The notes below the pieces were generated by a model, which saw only the letters and a list, made by a program, of their open reading frames with translations, was not told where the DNA came from and did not search any database. 64,000 nt of DNA from CBDCFT01 sp965216365 (GTDB lineage Bacteria; Pseudomonadota; Gammaproteobacteria; Arenicellales; CBDCFT01), in contig CBDCFT010000003.1 of NCBI GenBank assembly GCA_965216365.1, positions 248,001-312,000 of the forward strand, read 5' to 3'. Below are positions 8,674-18,052 of the stretch, one piece after another. Positions within the stretch are counted from its first letter, which is position 1, and the number at the start of each line of letters is the position of its first letter. A program made the translations under genes and the position numbers.

Positions 8674-9819
8674 GTGAACAGCGAACTCAAATGCCAGCGT
8701 CACCGGTTTGATATACCGGATGAGGTGACCTACCTGAATTGCGCTTATATATCACCGCTGATGGATTCAGTGCAACGCGCCATTCAAGAGGGCATGGCGC
8801 TGGAAGCGCAACCCTGGAAGATTACATCCGATGAATTTTTTGCGCCGGTTGAACAAGCGCGTTCGCTGTTCGCTCAACTTATCAACGCAACTAACGACGA
8901 TATTGCAATTGTTCCCGCGGCCAGCTACGGCATTGCTACAGCCGCGCTCAATTTGCCGGTCACAGCGGGGCAGGAGGTCGTCATGTTGCAGGACCAGTAT
9001 CCATCGAATGTTTATTCGTGGCGCGAACTGGCGAAAGCCAATGACATTCGATTAAGCGTCGTTGAACGACCCGATAATGGCGACTGGACTCCAGCGGTGC
9101 TGTCGGCGATCAACAATGAAACCGCTTTCGCTACATTGCCGAATTGTCATTGGATGGATGGCGCGTTGTTGGATTTAATTGCAATTCGTCATCGTCTCAG
9201 CGAGGTCGGCGCTGGATTCGTGCTCGACGTGTCGCAGTCGCTCGGCGCGTTGCCGCTGGACGTTCGGACATTGCAGCCCGATTTTTTGGTGTGCTCCGGC
9301 TACAAATGGCTGATGTGTCCGTACACGGTGTCTTTTCTATATGCTCATCCGAAATGGCACGAAGGGCAATCGTTGGAGCAATCGCCGCATAATCGCGTAA
9401 ACGGCCCTGATTTTCCACGTATGCACATTCCTACCGACGAATATGCGGTGGGCGCACGCCGTTTCGATATGGGAGAACGCGCACACTTTACCTTGCTGCC
9501 TGGTGCGATTGCGGCGCTGAAACAATTACTTGAATGGCAGCCCGAAGGCATTGCGAAATATTTGGCAGTATTGACCGACGAAATTACGCAACGCGCCAGT
9601 AACCTTGATTTGCAAACATTGCCAAACGAACTACGCGTTAATCATTTCGCAGGTGTGCGTTTTCCCGATGGGTTTCCAGACGGATTAACGGAAAGGTTAC
9701 GGGATCAAAGAGTCTATGTTAGTCAACGTGGTGAGTCGTTGCGGGTGACACCGAATGTCTACAATAGCACCAACGATATTGATCGTTTGTTTGTAGTGCT
9801 GGAGGAATTTATCCGATAA
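8674..9819 (+). CDS. Class V aminotransferase (PLP enzyme, cysteine desulfurase/isopenicillin epimerase-like fold)
   Basis: 381 residues of fold-type I PLP enzyme. D185 (FVLDVSQS) should contact the pyridine nitrogen and K211 (CSGYKWL) forms the Schiff base. The fold includes the N-terminal YLNCAYISPL loop and the C-terminal small domain. The start is GTG at 8674, just after the transferase gene. The specific substrate cannot be read from the sequence. Members near isopenicillin-N epimerase and kynureninase-like groups share these motifs, so aminotransferase, lyase and epimerase activities are all possible. Confidence 0.8.
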   Translation: MNSELKCQRHRFDIPDEVTYLNCAYISPLMDSVQRAIQEGMALEAQPWKITSDEFFAPVEQARSLFAQLINATNDDIAIVPAASYGIATAALNLPVTAGQEVVMLQDQYPSNVYSWRELAKANDIRLSVVERPDNGDWTPAVLSAINNETAFATLPNCHWMDGALLDLIAIRHRLSEVGAGFVLDVSQSLGALPLDVRTLQPDFLVCSGYKWLMCPYTVSFLYAHPKWHEGQSLEQSPHNRVNGPDFPRMHIPTDEYAVGARRFDMGERAHFTLLPGAIAALKQLLEWQPEGIAKYLAVLTDEITQRASNLDLQTLPNELRVNHFAGVRFPDGFPDGLTERLRDQRVYVSQRGESLRVTPNVYNSTNDIDRLFVVLEEFIR

Positions 9820-9824
9820 ACGGT

Positions 9825-11034
9825 CTAAGTCTGTTCGGCGGCAACAGTAAATCGCGTTCCGAAAACCACCTCGTTACCCGGTTCCGGGTGATGTGGTACG
9901 TTCAGCGATAATATCAGGGACACTACCGCCATCGCCGCACCGGACAGAAATACCGCAGCAGGGGAGACCAGCCACAACACACCGAAAGCCGCAGGCAGAA
10001 TGACCGCGGCGATGTGGTTAATAGTAAAACCAACACCGGCAGTGGCGGCGATATCTGCCGGATCGGCAATTTTTTGAAAATAAGTTTTTATGGCAATAGC
10101 CAAGGCGAAGAACATATGGTCGACAATGTATAAACCAGCCGCAACGTTAGCGTTGTTGACGAAAGCGTAAGCGGTGAACACACCGATTAAACCAATATAC
10201 TCGAATACCAGCGCGTTACGTTCGCCAAATCTGACCAATCAAACGACCGATACGCGGCGCGAGAAAAACATTGAGTGCGGCGTTGACCAGAAACAACAGT
10301 GTAATATTGGCGACGCTGAAGCCGAATTTTTCCACCATCAGAAAACCGGCGAATACGATAAAAATCTGCCGCCGTGCGCCGGACATAAAAGTTAACGCGT
10401 AATAAAGCCAGTAGCGTTTGCGTAAAACCATTTTTTTGTGCTGACGTACCTTTTCCGGGTAATGCGGAAACAGTATCCAGCAAGCGACAGCAACCGCGAC
10501 CGTTAAGCCGCCGCCCAATAGATATACCCAATGAAAATCGAGTTTTAACCTATCGAAAGCGAGCCAAATCAGACCGAAGGTCGCGATGGATGTGAACGAA
10601 CCCACTGCGATGATACGTCCCAGTGTTTCAGGCGCACGTTTCTTGTCTATCCACTGCAACGACAATGAGATCTGAATGGTTTCGTAGTAGTGATAGCCAA
10701 TCGACATGATGACCGTGGTGATATACAAACCAATGACGCTCGGAAACCAACCGGTAATGACTGTGCCTGCGCCTAACAACAATAGCGACACGTATGCCAC
10801 CCATTGTTCACGCATTACCAGTAACAAAAATACGACGGCGAAGGCGAGAAAGCCGGGAATCTCCCGCAGACTTTGCAACATGCCAATTTCAGCGCCGGTA
10901 AACGCAGCGCGTTCGACGGCAAAATTATTCAGTAATGCCTGCCAGGTAGCGAAACTCAACGGCACCGCTCCTGCCATGATCATGAGCAGTATCTCGGGTC
11001 GTCGCCATGTGTCCTTGGTTATCGAGAGTGACAT
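9825..11034 (-). pseudogene. MFS transporter split by a single-base frameshift
   Basis: Two overlapping minus-strand frames encode the two parts of one transporter. The first 272 residues (11034 to 10216) contain about eight membrane spans and end at RIGRLIGQIWRT. The second frame (10238 to 9825) continues with GERNALVFEYIGL and about four more spans. Removing one base from the AAA run at about 10227-10229 restores a continuous frame of 402 residues, a normal 12-span size, through RLIGQIGERNALVFEY. Either the gene is recently inactivated or this is a sequencing error. The substrate is unknown. It is convergent with the aminotransferase gene. Confidence 0.8.
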
Positions 11035-11217
11035 CTGCGCAAGTGGAGTGGGCTGGTCGTCGATTTAATCTATGAGTAGTGCAGTATCGCAGACATTGGG
11101 CGCAGCAACAAAGTATTTTGATTAATGTCTCGCATTAGTTTTGCTTGTTGGAAATGATGGTATTAGTTAAGGTAGTCCTGTCTTGCGCATTTAAACGAGT
11201 TTGCACAAAATTACCTC

Positions 11218-11988
11218 ATGACTGATAAGAAAATACTGCGCGTCGGCTTGTTTGTCACCTGCCTGGTGGATCTGTTTCGACCTAACGTCGGCTTTGCCGC
11301 GGTCAAATTATTGGAAGACGCAGGTTGCGAAGTCGAGGTGCCGCAGCAAACCTGTTGCGGGCAACCGGCGTACAACAATGGCGATGTGCCGGATACTGCG
11401 GATATTGCGAGGCAGGTTATTTTGGCTTTCGAGCAATACGACTATATCGTTGTCCCATCAGGTTCGTGCGCTGGCATGATTAAAGAACATTATCCGGACT
11501 TGTTTTCAACAGATACGAAATGGCGTGCTCGCGCGCAATCAGTAGCGGCACGTTGTTACGAGTTGACCGAATTTTTACGCGACGTGCTGGGAGTTGAAAG
11601 TTTCGATGCGCAATACGCTGGCACGTGTACTTACCACGATTCCTGTTCCGGGTTAAGGGAACTCGGTGTTAAACAACAACCGCGTGATCTGTTGGCGAAT
11701 GTCGATGGGCTGATTATTAACGAGATGCGCGAATCTAATGTGTGTTGCGGATTCGGTGGAACATTCTGCGTCAAATATCCTGAAATCTCGGGCCGCATGG
11801 TGGCAGATAAAGTTGTTCATGTGCGCGACTCCAACGCGGACACATTGTTGGGTGGTGACATGGGTTGTTTACTGAATATTGCAGGACGCCTAAAACGCGA
11901 AGGCTGCGACATAAAGGTTTATCACATCGCTGAGGTGCTGGCTGGTCAAACCGATGTAGCGTCTATCGGCGAAGGTCAGGACAGTTAA
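11218..11988 (+). CDS. lutA: L-lactate utilisation protein A (Fe-S oxidoreductase subunit)
   Basis: 256 residues with two cysteine-rich CCG domains (residues about 14-46 with TCLVDLF and QTCCGQPAYNNGD, and residues about 135-200 with CTYHDSCSGLRELG and NVCCGFGGTFC) that bind an iron-sulphur centre. This matches LutA/LldE, one subunit of the non-flavin L-lactate dehydrogenase LutABC (LldEFG). ATG 11218 starts the conserved N terminus. The stop is followed immediately by the lutB ATG, so the genes form an operon. Confidence 0.93.
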   Translation: MTDKKILRVGLFVTCLVDLFRPNVGFAAVKLLEDAGCEVEVPQQTCCGQPAYNNGDVPDTADIARQVILAFEQYDYIVVPSGSCAGMIKEHYPDLFSTDTKWRARAQSVAARCYELTEFLRDVLGVESFDAQYAGTCTYHDSCSGLRELGVKQQPRDLLANVDGLIINEMRESNVCCGFGGTFCVKYPEISGRMVADKVVHVRDSNADTLLGGDMGCLLNIAGRLKREGCDIKVYHIAEVLAGQTDVASIGEGQDS

Positions 11989-13416
11989 ATGCATTTCAGT
12001 ACCGGCGCATTCAAACAACAGGCAAAACTCGCGTTACGTGATAGCGAGTTGCAGAGCGCTTTGCAAAAAGCCAAAGGCGGATTTATCGACAAACGTCAAA
12101 ACGCTATCGATGAGTTGCCTGAGTTTGAAAAATTGCGCACCACCGGTAAAGAGATTAGGGAGCATGCGTTAAACCATCTCGATTTTTATCTGGAAAAATA
12201 CGAGGCACGTGTCATCGCCGCCGGTGGCCACGTGCATTGGGCGAGGACGCCACAAGAGGCGAGCAAAATTGTCGTGGATATTTGCAAACAAGCGAACGTC
12301 AAGCGCGTAACCAAGGGCAAATCTATGGTCAGTGAGGAGATGGCGCTCAACGATGCGCTGGAGGCCCAGGGCATGGAAGTCATGGAAACGGATTTGGGCG
12401 AGTACATTATTCAACTCGCCAATGAGCCGCCAAGTCATATTATCGCGCCGGCGGTGCATAAAACACGAAATCAGATTACCGAATTGTTTCATACGCATCA
12501 TCAACGACTCGGGTTTAACGAGCGCGTCACCGAGCGCGAAGATATCGTAGACGAAGCACGCAGTGTATTGCGCAATGCATTCGTCAACGCCGATGTGGGA
12601 ATCACCGGCGCCAATTTTTTAATTGCCGAGACCGGCTCCAATGTCATTGTCACCAACGAAGGCAACGGTGATCTCACCAGCAGTTTACCGCGTGTGCATA
12701 TCGTGACCGCGGGTGTCGAGAAAGTGATTCCAACGCTTGAAGATTTGAGCGTATTCCTGCGCTTGTTGGGACGCAGTGCCACCGGTCAGGAAATGTCGGC
12801 TTACACAACCTTGTTTACCGGCCCGCGCCGTGAAGAAGACCAGGACGGCCCGGAGGAATACCATGTCGTGTTGCTCGACAATGGCCGCGCAACCATGTTG
12901 GGTAACGAGTTTCACGAGATGCTGCGTTGCATTCGTTGCGGCGCGTGTCTCAATCATTGTCCGGTATATGGTTCCATTGGCGGGCATGCATACGGCTGGG
13001 TGTATCCCGGTCCGATGGGTTCGGTGTTGACGCCGTTGATGGTCGGGTTAAAACATGCACGGGATTTACCCAATGCGTGCACACTGAATGGACGCTGTCA
13101 GGAAGTCTGTCCGATGAAAATACCGCTGCCAAAAATGCTGCGGCAATTGCGCATGCGGGAGTTCGAACAAAAACTCAATGGAGCGCGTCAACGTCTCGCG
13201 TTATCGGTATGGGCGTATCTTGCCAAACGCCCGCGTTTGTACCAACAACTCACTAAACTGGGCATCGGCGCAATGGCCAGGCTGGGTCAACGACGCGGTA
13301 GATTCAGAAAAGTACCTTTTGCCGGCGGCTGGACATCGCAACGGGATTTGCCCGCACCGCAGGGGAGGACGTTTCAGGCGCAATGGAAACAACGTGAGCG
13401 CGCGAAGCATGAGTGA
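11989..13416 (+). CDS. lutB: L-lactate utilisation protein B (ferredoxin-like iron-sulphur subunit)
   Basis: 475 residues: a central LUD domain (residues about 60-290) and a C-terminal ferredoxin-like segment. The first cluster motif is canonical (CIRCGACLNHCP). The second reads CTLNGRCQEVCP, where an asparagine stands at one position usually held by cysteine and a cysteine lies three residues earlier, so the ligand set may differ. With LutA and LutC it oxidises L-lactate to pyruvate and feeds electrons to the respiratory chain. It starts directly after lutA and overlaps lutC by 8 bp. Confidence 0.92.
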   Translation: MHFSTGAFKQQAKLALRDSELQSALQKAKGGFIDKRQNAIDELPEFEKLRTTGKEIREHALNHLDFYLEKYEARVIAAGGHVHWARTPQEASKIVVDICKQANVKRVTKGKSMVSEEMALNDALEAQGMEVMETDLGEYIIQLANEPPSHIIAPAVHKTRNQITELFHTHHQRLGFNERVTEREDIVDEARSVLRNAFVNADVGITGANFLIAETGSNVIVTNEGNGDLTSSLPRVHIVTAGVEKVIPTLEDLSVFLRLLGRSATGQEMSAYTTLFTGPRREEDQDGPEEYHVVLLDNGRATMLGNEFHEMLRCIRCGACLNHCPVYGSIGGHAYGWVYPGPMGSVLTPLMVGLKHARDLPNACTLNGRCQEVCPMKIPLPKMLRQLRMREFEQKLNGARQRLALSVWAYLAKRPRLYQQLTKLGIGAMARLGQRRGRFRKVPFAGGWTSQRDLPAPQGRTFQAQWKQRERAKHE

Positions 13417-14071
13417 AACGACATTGAGCGCGCGCGAAACAATATTGGCTGATATTCGGCGTTCTTTACGCCGCGACGGCGAGTTGAATCCAACTCTGGG
13501 CGAGGCGTTGGAGAGTCGTCTCACCAGTCATCCCGAACACGTTCAACCGGCCTATGAACAAGACCCGATAGAGCGTTTTATTGAAAAACTCGAGGCGGTT
13601 CACACTACTGTTGATCGTGTATCAAATTCATCGGAGCTGCCGTCGGCGGTAAAAAAATATTTTGCCGGGAAAGATTTCCCCAAAACATTGTTGATTAGCG
13701 ATGATCTTGCCAGTACGGTCGATTGGCCCGACGATGTAACGGTACAAAATCGTCCCGCCGGGAAACAAGACACAGTCGCGTTATCATCGGCCTATGCGGC
13801 GATTGCCGAGAACGGTACGCTGGTATTGCTTTCGGATAAAGCAACGCCGACCAGTCACAATTTTTTGCCGGACGATCATCTCGTCGTTGTGCAGGCTCCC
13901 AGGGTGTATCGTTATCTTGAGGATGTATGGGATGAGCTACGCACGGGTCGAGGCATGCCGCGTGCAGTTAATTTGATCACCGGGCCGTCCAAGACCGCCG
14001 ACGTGGAACAAACCATTCAGTACGGCGCTCACGGGCCTAGGCGTTTGCATGTTATTTTGGTGGACAAATAG
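13409..14071 (+). CDS. lutC: L-lactate utilisation protein C (LUD domain)
   Basis: 220 residues of the LUD domain family and the third subunit of LutABC. I place the start at ATG 13409 (MSETTLSARETILADIRRSL), because this is the usual LutC N terminus and gives an 8-bp overlap with lutB, typical of coupled translation. The open frame continues 77 codons further upstream but only inside lutB. Conserved features are LSSAYAAIAENGTLVLLS and INLITGPSKTADVEQTIQYGAHGP-type segments at the C terminus. Confidence 0.92.
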   Translation: MSETTLSARETILADIRRSLRRDGELNPTLGEALESRLTSHPEHVQPAYEQDPIERFIEKLEAVHTTVDRVSNSSELPSAVKKYFAGKDFPKTLLISDDLASTVDWPDDVTVQNRPAGKQDTVALSSAYAAIAENGTLVLLSDKATPTSHNFLPDDHLVVVQAPRVYRYLEDVWDELRTGRGMPRAVNLITGPSKTADVEQTIQYGAHGPRRLHVILVDK

Positions 14072-14074
14072 TTT

Positions 14075-14139
14075 ATAGCATTCGGCTTTCAGCGGTCAGA
14101 GCGACTATGAAAAAGCTGAACGCCGAATGCCGAGAGCCG
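14075..14139. repeat. Heptad-type dispersed repeat with inverted halves
   Basis: Directly after lutC, two arms of the dispersed family face each other. CATTCGGC (14079-14086) pairs with GCCGAATG (14122-14129), with further partial pairing of CTTTCAGC and GCTGAA units. The stretch could form a hairpin in RNA at the end of the lut transcript, but no T-run follows. Confidence 0.55.
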
Positions 14140-14219
14140 TTTGCTAGTGTGTCATATTGTTGCCCCACATCGGCATTCAGTCGAGTGTGGTTTAATCGTT
14201 TCGAGAATAACAACAACCA

Positions 14220-15113
14220 ATGTTTTTCCAGGTTCTTTCCATAATATTTCCGGTTGCTGCCATTGTGCTGGTGGGGTACCTCTATGCTGGTCGTCGTTCG
14301 GTGGATTTTGAAGCGGCTAATCGTATAAACGTCGATGTATTTTTTCCTGCGTTGATTTTCAGTGCGCTATCTACACACGCGTATGATTTAAACGATGTGA
14401 AATTACTAGCAGGTGGTGCCGTAACTGTCGTATTGGGTTCAGGTTTGCTGGCTTACCCCGTCGCCCGAATATTCAAATTTGACTGGCGGGTATTTTTGCC
14501 GCCTATGATGTTTAACAATTGCGGCAATCTGGGATTGCCGATTGCCGTTTTTGCCTTCGGCGAAGAGGCGTTGACTGCGGCGGTTATATTGATGATCACG
14601 TCCAATCTTTTGAACTACACCCTGGGCGTGCGCATGATGGCTAACCACATAGGTTTGCTGGATGTGCTGCGTGCACCCATGGTGATCGCATCTTTCGCCG
14701 GTCTCGCCGCCGGATTATTACAATGGCGTCCACCTGAACTCATCGCTATCCCTTTGGATATGCTGGGTCAGATTGCGATACCGCTGGTGCTTTTTTCATT
14801 GGGTGCGCGTTTAAAAGGTGTCAAGATCACGAATTGGCAAATTAGTGTTATCGGCGCCGTTGCCTGCCCTGTCGTTGGGGTAGCCGCGGCTTTGACCTAT
14901 GCGCGCGTCGTGAATTTAGGGCCGGAATATTATTCGCAACTACTGGTATTTGCTGCCTTGCCGCCTGCAGTGATGAATTATCTGATAGCCGAGCGATATA
15001 AACAGCAACCGGAAGCAGTGGCGTCGATAGTAATGGTCGGGAACTTGTTCGCCTTGCTAGCGTTGCCGATCGTGCTGGTAGTCGCGTTGAATCATTTGTC
15101 AACCGCTATTTGA
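14220..15113 (+). CDS. AEC family transporter (auxin efflux carrier-like permease)
   Basis: 297 residues and about ten predicted membrane spans, with a hydrophobic N terminus (VLSIIFPVAAIVLVGYLYA), the conserved FNNCGNLGLPIAVFAFGEEAL segment and a second half with a similar repeat (LPPAVMNYLIAERY). Members of this family move organic anions such as malate or malonate and other small molecules across the inner membrane. The position after lutABC makes a role in lactate or related acid traffic conceivable, but a gap of nearly 150 bp separates them. Confidence 0.85.
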   Translation: MFFQVLSIIFPVAAIVLVGYLYAGRRSVDFEAANRINVDVFFPALIFSALSTHAYDLNDVKLLAGGAVTVVLGSGLLAYPVARIFKFDWRVFLPPMMFNNCGNLGLPIAVFAFGEEALTAAVILMITSNLLNYTLGVRMMANHIGLLDVLRAPMVIASFAGLAAGLLQWRPPELIAIPLDMLGQIAIPLVLFSLGARLKGVKITNWQISVIGAVACPVVGVAAALTYARVVNLGPEYYSQLLVFAALPPAVMNYLIAERYKQQPEAVASIVMVGNLFALLALPIVLVVALNHLSTAI

Positions 15114-15188
15114 GTTTTGTTCTTATGCGTGAAATTGTAAACTTCGCCTTCCGCAGGCAGGCAGTGCCAGCAAAATAAGACGCCCTGG

Positions 15189-15704
15189 ATGAATCAACAA
15201 TCCGCTTATAACTACGACGAGTTGCTCGCATGCGGGCATGCTGAGTTATTCGGTCCCGGTAACGCGCAGTTGCCGTTGCCGCCCATGCTTATGTTTGATC
15301 GCATCGATTCGATCACGCAAGACGGTGGTGAGTTCGGCAAAGGGCTGGTAGTGGCATCGCTGGACGTAAATCCCGATTTATGGTTTTTTCAGTGTCATTT
15401 TGAAAACGATCCGGTTATGCCGGGTTGTCTGGGTGTCGATGCGATGTGGCAGTTGGTCGGTTTTTATCTGGGTTGGCGGGGCCGGCCAGGTCAGGGACGC
15501 GCGCTGGGTTCCGGTGACATTAAATTCAGCGGCCAGATAACACCCGAGAATAAAAAGGTGATTTACCGTATCGATTTCAAGCGTGTGATTATGCGAAAAC
15601 TGACCGTTGGCATCGCGGACGGCACGGTTGAAGCGGATGGTGAGGTGATCTATACCGGTAAAGACCTGCGTGTCGGTTTGTTTGAACCCAAAAAATCGAG
15701 GTGA
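15189..15704 (+). CDS. fabA: 3-hydroxydecanoyl-ACP dehydratase/isomerase
   Basis: 171 residues, the FabA length. The catalytic pair is exactly placed: H70 in FFQCHFENDPVMPGC and D84 in GVDAMWQLVGFYLGW. FabA dehydrates 3-hydroxydecanoyl-ACP and isomerises trans-2 to cis-3-decenoyl-ACP, the branch point to unsaturated fatty acids in the cytoplasm. fabB follows 7 bp downstream, the usual gammaproteobacterial pair for anaerobic-type unsaturated fatty acid synthesis. I see no clear FabR-type operator upstream. Confidence 0.97.
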   Translation: MNQQSAYNYDELLACGHAELFGPGNAQLPLPPMLMFDRIDSITQDGGEFGKGLVVASLDVNPDLWFFQCHFENDPVMPGCLGVDAMWQLVGFYLGWRGRPGQGRALGSGDIKFSGQITPENKKVIYRIDFKRVIMRKLTVGIADGTVEADGEVIYTGKDLRVGLFEPKKSR

Positions 15705-15711
15705 GGTAGTC

Positions 15712-16926
15712 ATGCGTCGGGTAGCAATAACAGGTATTGGAATTGTGTCCAGTATCGGAAACAACAAAACTGAGGTGACGAATGCACTGCGTGAAGGGCG
15801 TTCCGGTATTGTGTATTGCGGTGAATATGAACAGTTGGGTTTTCGCAGTCACGTGCATGGGTCAGTCGATATCGATCTGGACGAGTTAATTGATCGTAAA
15901 CTGAAACGTTTTATGGGCGATGCGTCTGCGTTTAATTATGTTGCCATGCGAGAAGCGATTGACGATGCGGGTCTCACCGACGATCAAATTTCAAATCCCC
16001 GCACCGGATTGATCGCAGGCTCCGGCGGTGCATCGACAGAAAATGTGGTGCGGGCGGCGGATTTATTGCGCGAAAAAGGCCTGCGCAAAGTCGGCCCGTA
16101 CATGGTGCCGCGGACCATGGCCAGCACCAACAGCGCGTGTTTGTCGACGTCGTTTGGAGTGCAAGGCGTGGTGTATTCAATCAGCTCCGCATGCGCGACC
16201 AGCGCGCATTGCATAAGTCACGCGGCGGAATTGATTCAGTGGGGCAAGCAGGACATCATGTTCGCAGGTGGTGGTGAAGAAGTGCATTGGAGTTTAAGCG
16301 TGTTGTTCGACGCCATGGGTGCCTTGTCATCCAAATACAACGACACACCACAAACCGCCTCCCGTGCCTACGACGTTGACCGCGATGGTTTTGTTATATC
16401 CGGTGGCGGTGGCATTTTGGTGCTGGAAGAGTTAGAGCAGGCGCAAAAGCGCGGTGCAAAAATTTACGCCGAGCTGGTGGGGTACGGCGTTACAGCGGAC
16501 GGTGCCGACATGGTGCAACCATCAGGTGAGGGTGGGGTGCGTTGCATGCAGCAGGCCTTGTCTACAGTTGATACGCCCGTGCAATATATCAATGCCCACG
16601 GCACCAGCACGCCGGTGGGGGACATGGTGGAACTGGAATGCATTCGTGAAGTGTTTGGCGATAATATTCCGCACATCAGCTCCACAAAATCGCTGACCGG
16701 CCATGCACTGGGCGCGGCTGGTGTTAACGAAGCCGTTTACAGTTTGTTAATGATGCAGGAGGGATTTGTGACGGCGTCGGCCAATATCCAAAACCTTGAC
16801 CCAAAAGCGCAAGGTTATCCCGTTGTACGCGAACGCATTGACGATATCGAACTGAACACCGTTATGTCGAATAGTTTTGGTTTTGGTGGCGCAAATTCGA
16901 GCTTGATATTTCAGCGCCTTACCTGA
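15712..16926 (+). CDS. fabB: 3-oxoacyl-ACP synthase I (KAS I)
   Basis: 404 residues starting at ATG 15712 (MRRVAITGIGIVSSIG); an upstream in-frame start would only overlap fabA. The Cys-His-His triad is C161 (SSACATSAHCI), H296 (NAHGTSTPVGD) and H331 (LTGHALGAAG). It extends the cis-unsaturated chain made by FabA by condensing it with malonyl-ACP. Overlap-free but tight coupling to fabA suggests one transcript. Confidence 0.97.
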   Translation: MRRVAITGIGIVSSIGNNKTEVTNALREGRSGIVYCGEYEQLGFRSHVHGSVDIDLDELIDRKLKRFMGDASAFNYVAMREAIDDAGLTDDQISNPRTGLIAGSGGASTENVVRAADLLREKGLRKVGPYMVPRTMASTNSACLSTSFGVQGVVYSISSACATSAHCISHAAELIQWGKQDIMFAGGGEEVHWSLSVLFDAMGALSSKYNDTPQTASRAYDVDRDGFVISGGGGILVLEELEQAQKRGAKIYAELVGYGVTADGADMVQPSGEGGVRCMQQALSTVDTPVQYINAHGTSTPVGDMVELECIREVFGDNIPHISSTKSLTGHALGAAGVNEAVYSLLMMQEGFVTASANIQNLDPKAQGYPVVRERIDDIELNTVMSNSFGFGGANSSLIFQRLT

Positions 16927-16939
16927 CCTTTATTCTCCA

Positions 16940-18052
16940 ATGTCGAGTTTTGGAGTGACCGCGAATAAGGCTGTGCCGCCGGTGACTATTGAGGGGCATA
17001 CAGGGCGGAATCACCATGTCGTGGTGACCTGGCTATTTGTTTGCTGCGCACTGATCTTCGCCATGGTGGTGTTGGGTGGCGTAACGCGTTTGACTCAGTC
17101 AGGGTTGTCCATGGTGGACTGGAAACCGGTTATGGGTGTGATTCCGCCATTGAACAATGCCGAATGGAATCAGGCATTTGAACAATACAAGCAATTTCCC
17201 GAATACCAATATGTAAACCAGGAAATGACTCTACCGGGGTTTAAACGAATCTATCTAGTGGAATACGCCCATAGAGTGTTGGGCCGTTTGATTGGTATTT
17301 GTTTTATTGTCCCATTTTTATTTTTCCTGGTGCGCGGAATGATTACCCGCCCATTGACCGGGAAACTGTTTGCCATATTTGTGCTCGGTGGTTTGCAGGG
17401 ATTGATGGGTTGGTACATGGTTAAAAGTGGTTTGGTAGATAACCCGCACGTGAGTCAATATCGTCTGACCGCGCATTTAGGGTTGGCGGTATTGATCTAT
17501 GGATTGATATTCTGGACTGCGCTGAACTTGATCAGGCCATCGAGTTTCAGAGTAACCAAAGAGGCACTATTTGCGCTTATATTGCTTGTCCTGGTGTCGT
17601 TGATGATTATCAGTGGTGGTTTTGTCGCAGGAACGCGCGCGGGATTCATTATGAATACATTCCCAACCATGAATGGACAGTGGTTACCGGATAATTTATT
17701 CGCATTGTCCCCAGCCTGGCGTAATTTGTTCGAAAACACGGTCACTGTTCAGTTTTTTCATCGCTGTGGAGCCTTGCTGGTTTTCATCGGTGTTATCAAA
17801 CTGGCGGTTTATGTAATGTTAAACCAGGTGAAGCGTGCAAGGCAGTTGGCTGTCTGGTTGTTGGTAGCCGCTGTGTTGTTGCAGCTTGTACTGGGTATTA
17901 GTACATTGTTGTTGCGAGTGCCTGTCTCGCTCGGGGCAATGCATCAAGCAGGGGCGTTATTGTTGTTTGCGGCAGCCATTTTTGTTTTGCATGCGTTCTT
18001 AAGAGTTGATTTAAATTCAAAAAACCAAAAATATGAAACCCAAGAAAATTAA
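16940..18052 (+). CDS. ctaA: Haem A synthase (COX15/CtaA family)
   Basis: 370 residues with about eight membrane spans. Two related halves carry the haem-binding histidines (EYAHRVLGRLIG in the first half, FFHRCGALLVF in the second), and the segment GGVTRLTQSGLSMVDWKPVMGVIPPL is a family signature. It oxidises the methyl group of haem O to give haem A for cytochrome c oxidase in the inner membrane. No cox structural genes lie nearby, so it is apart from the usual cox cluster. Its end overlaps the next gene by 20 bp. Confidence 0.95.
   Translation: MSSFGVTANKAVPPVTIEGHTGRNHHVVVTWLFVCCALIFAMVVLGGVTRLTQSGLSMVDWKPVMGVIPPLNNAEWNQAFEQYKQFPEYQYVNQEMTLPGFKRIYLVEYAHRVLGRLIGICFIVPFLFFLVRGMITRPLTGKLFAIFVLGGLQGLMGWYMVKSGLVDNPHVSQYRLTAHLGLAVLIYGLIFWTALNLIRPSSFRVTKEALFALILLVLVSLMIISGGFVAGTRAGFIMNTFPTMNGQWLPDNLFALSPAWRNLFENTVTVQFFHRCGALLVFIGVIKLAVYVMLNQVKRARQLAVWLLVAAVLLQLVLGISTLLLRVPVSLGAMHQAGALLLFAAAIFVLHAFLRVDLNSKNQKYETQEN

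Noticed and set aside
10216..10238. Programmed frameshift in the MFS gene
   Set aside because: There is no slippery heptamer with a downstream stimulator, so a plain indel is simpler.
13178..13408. Upstream extension of lutC
   Set aside because: The extra 77 codons overlap lutB entirely, and the family N terminus starts at ATG 13409.
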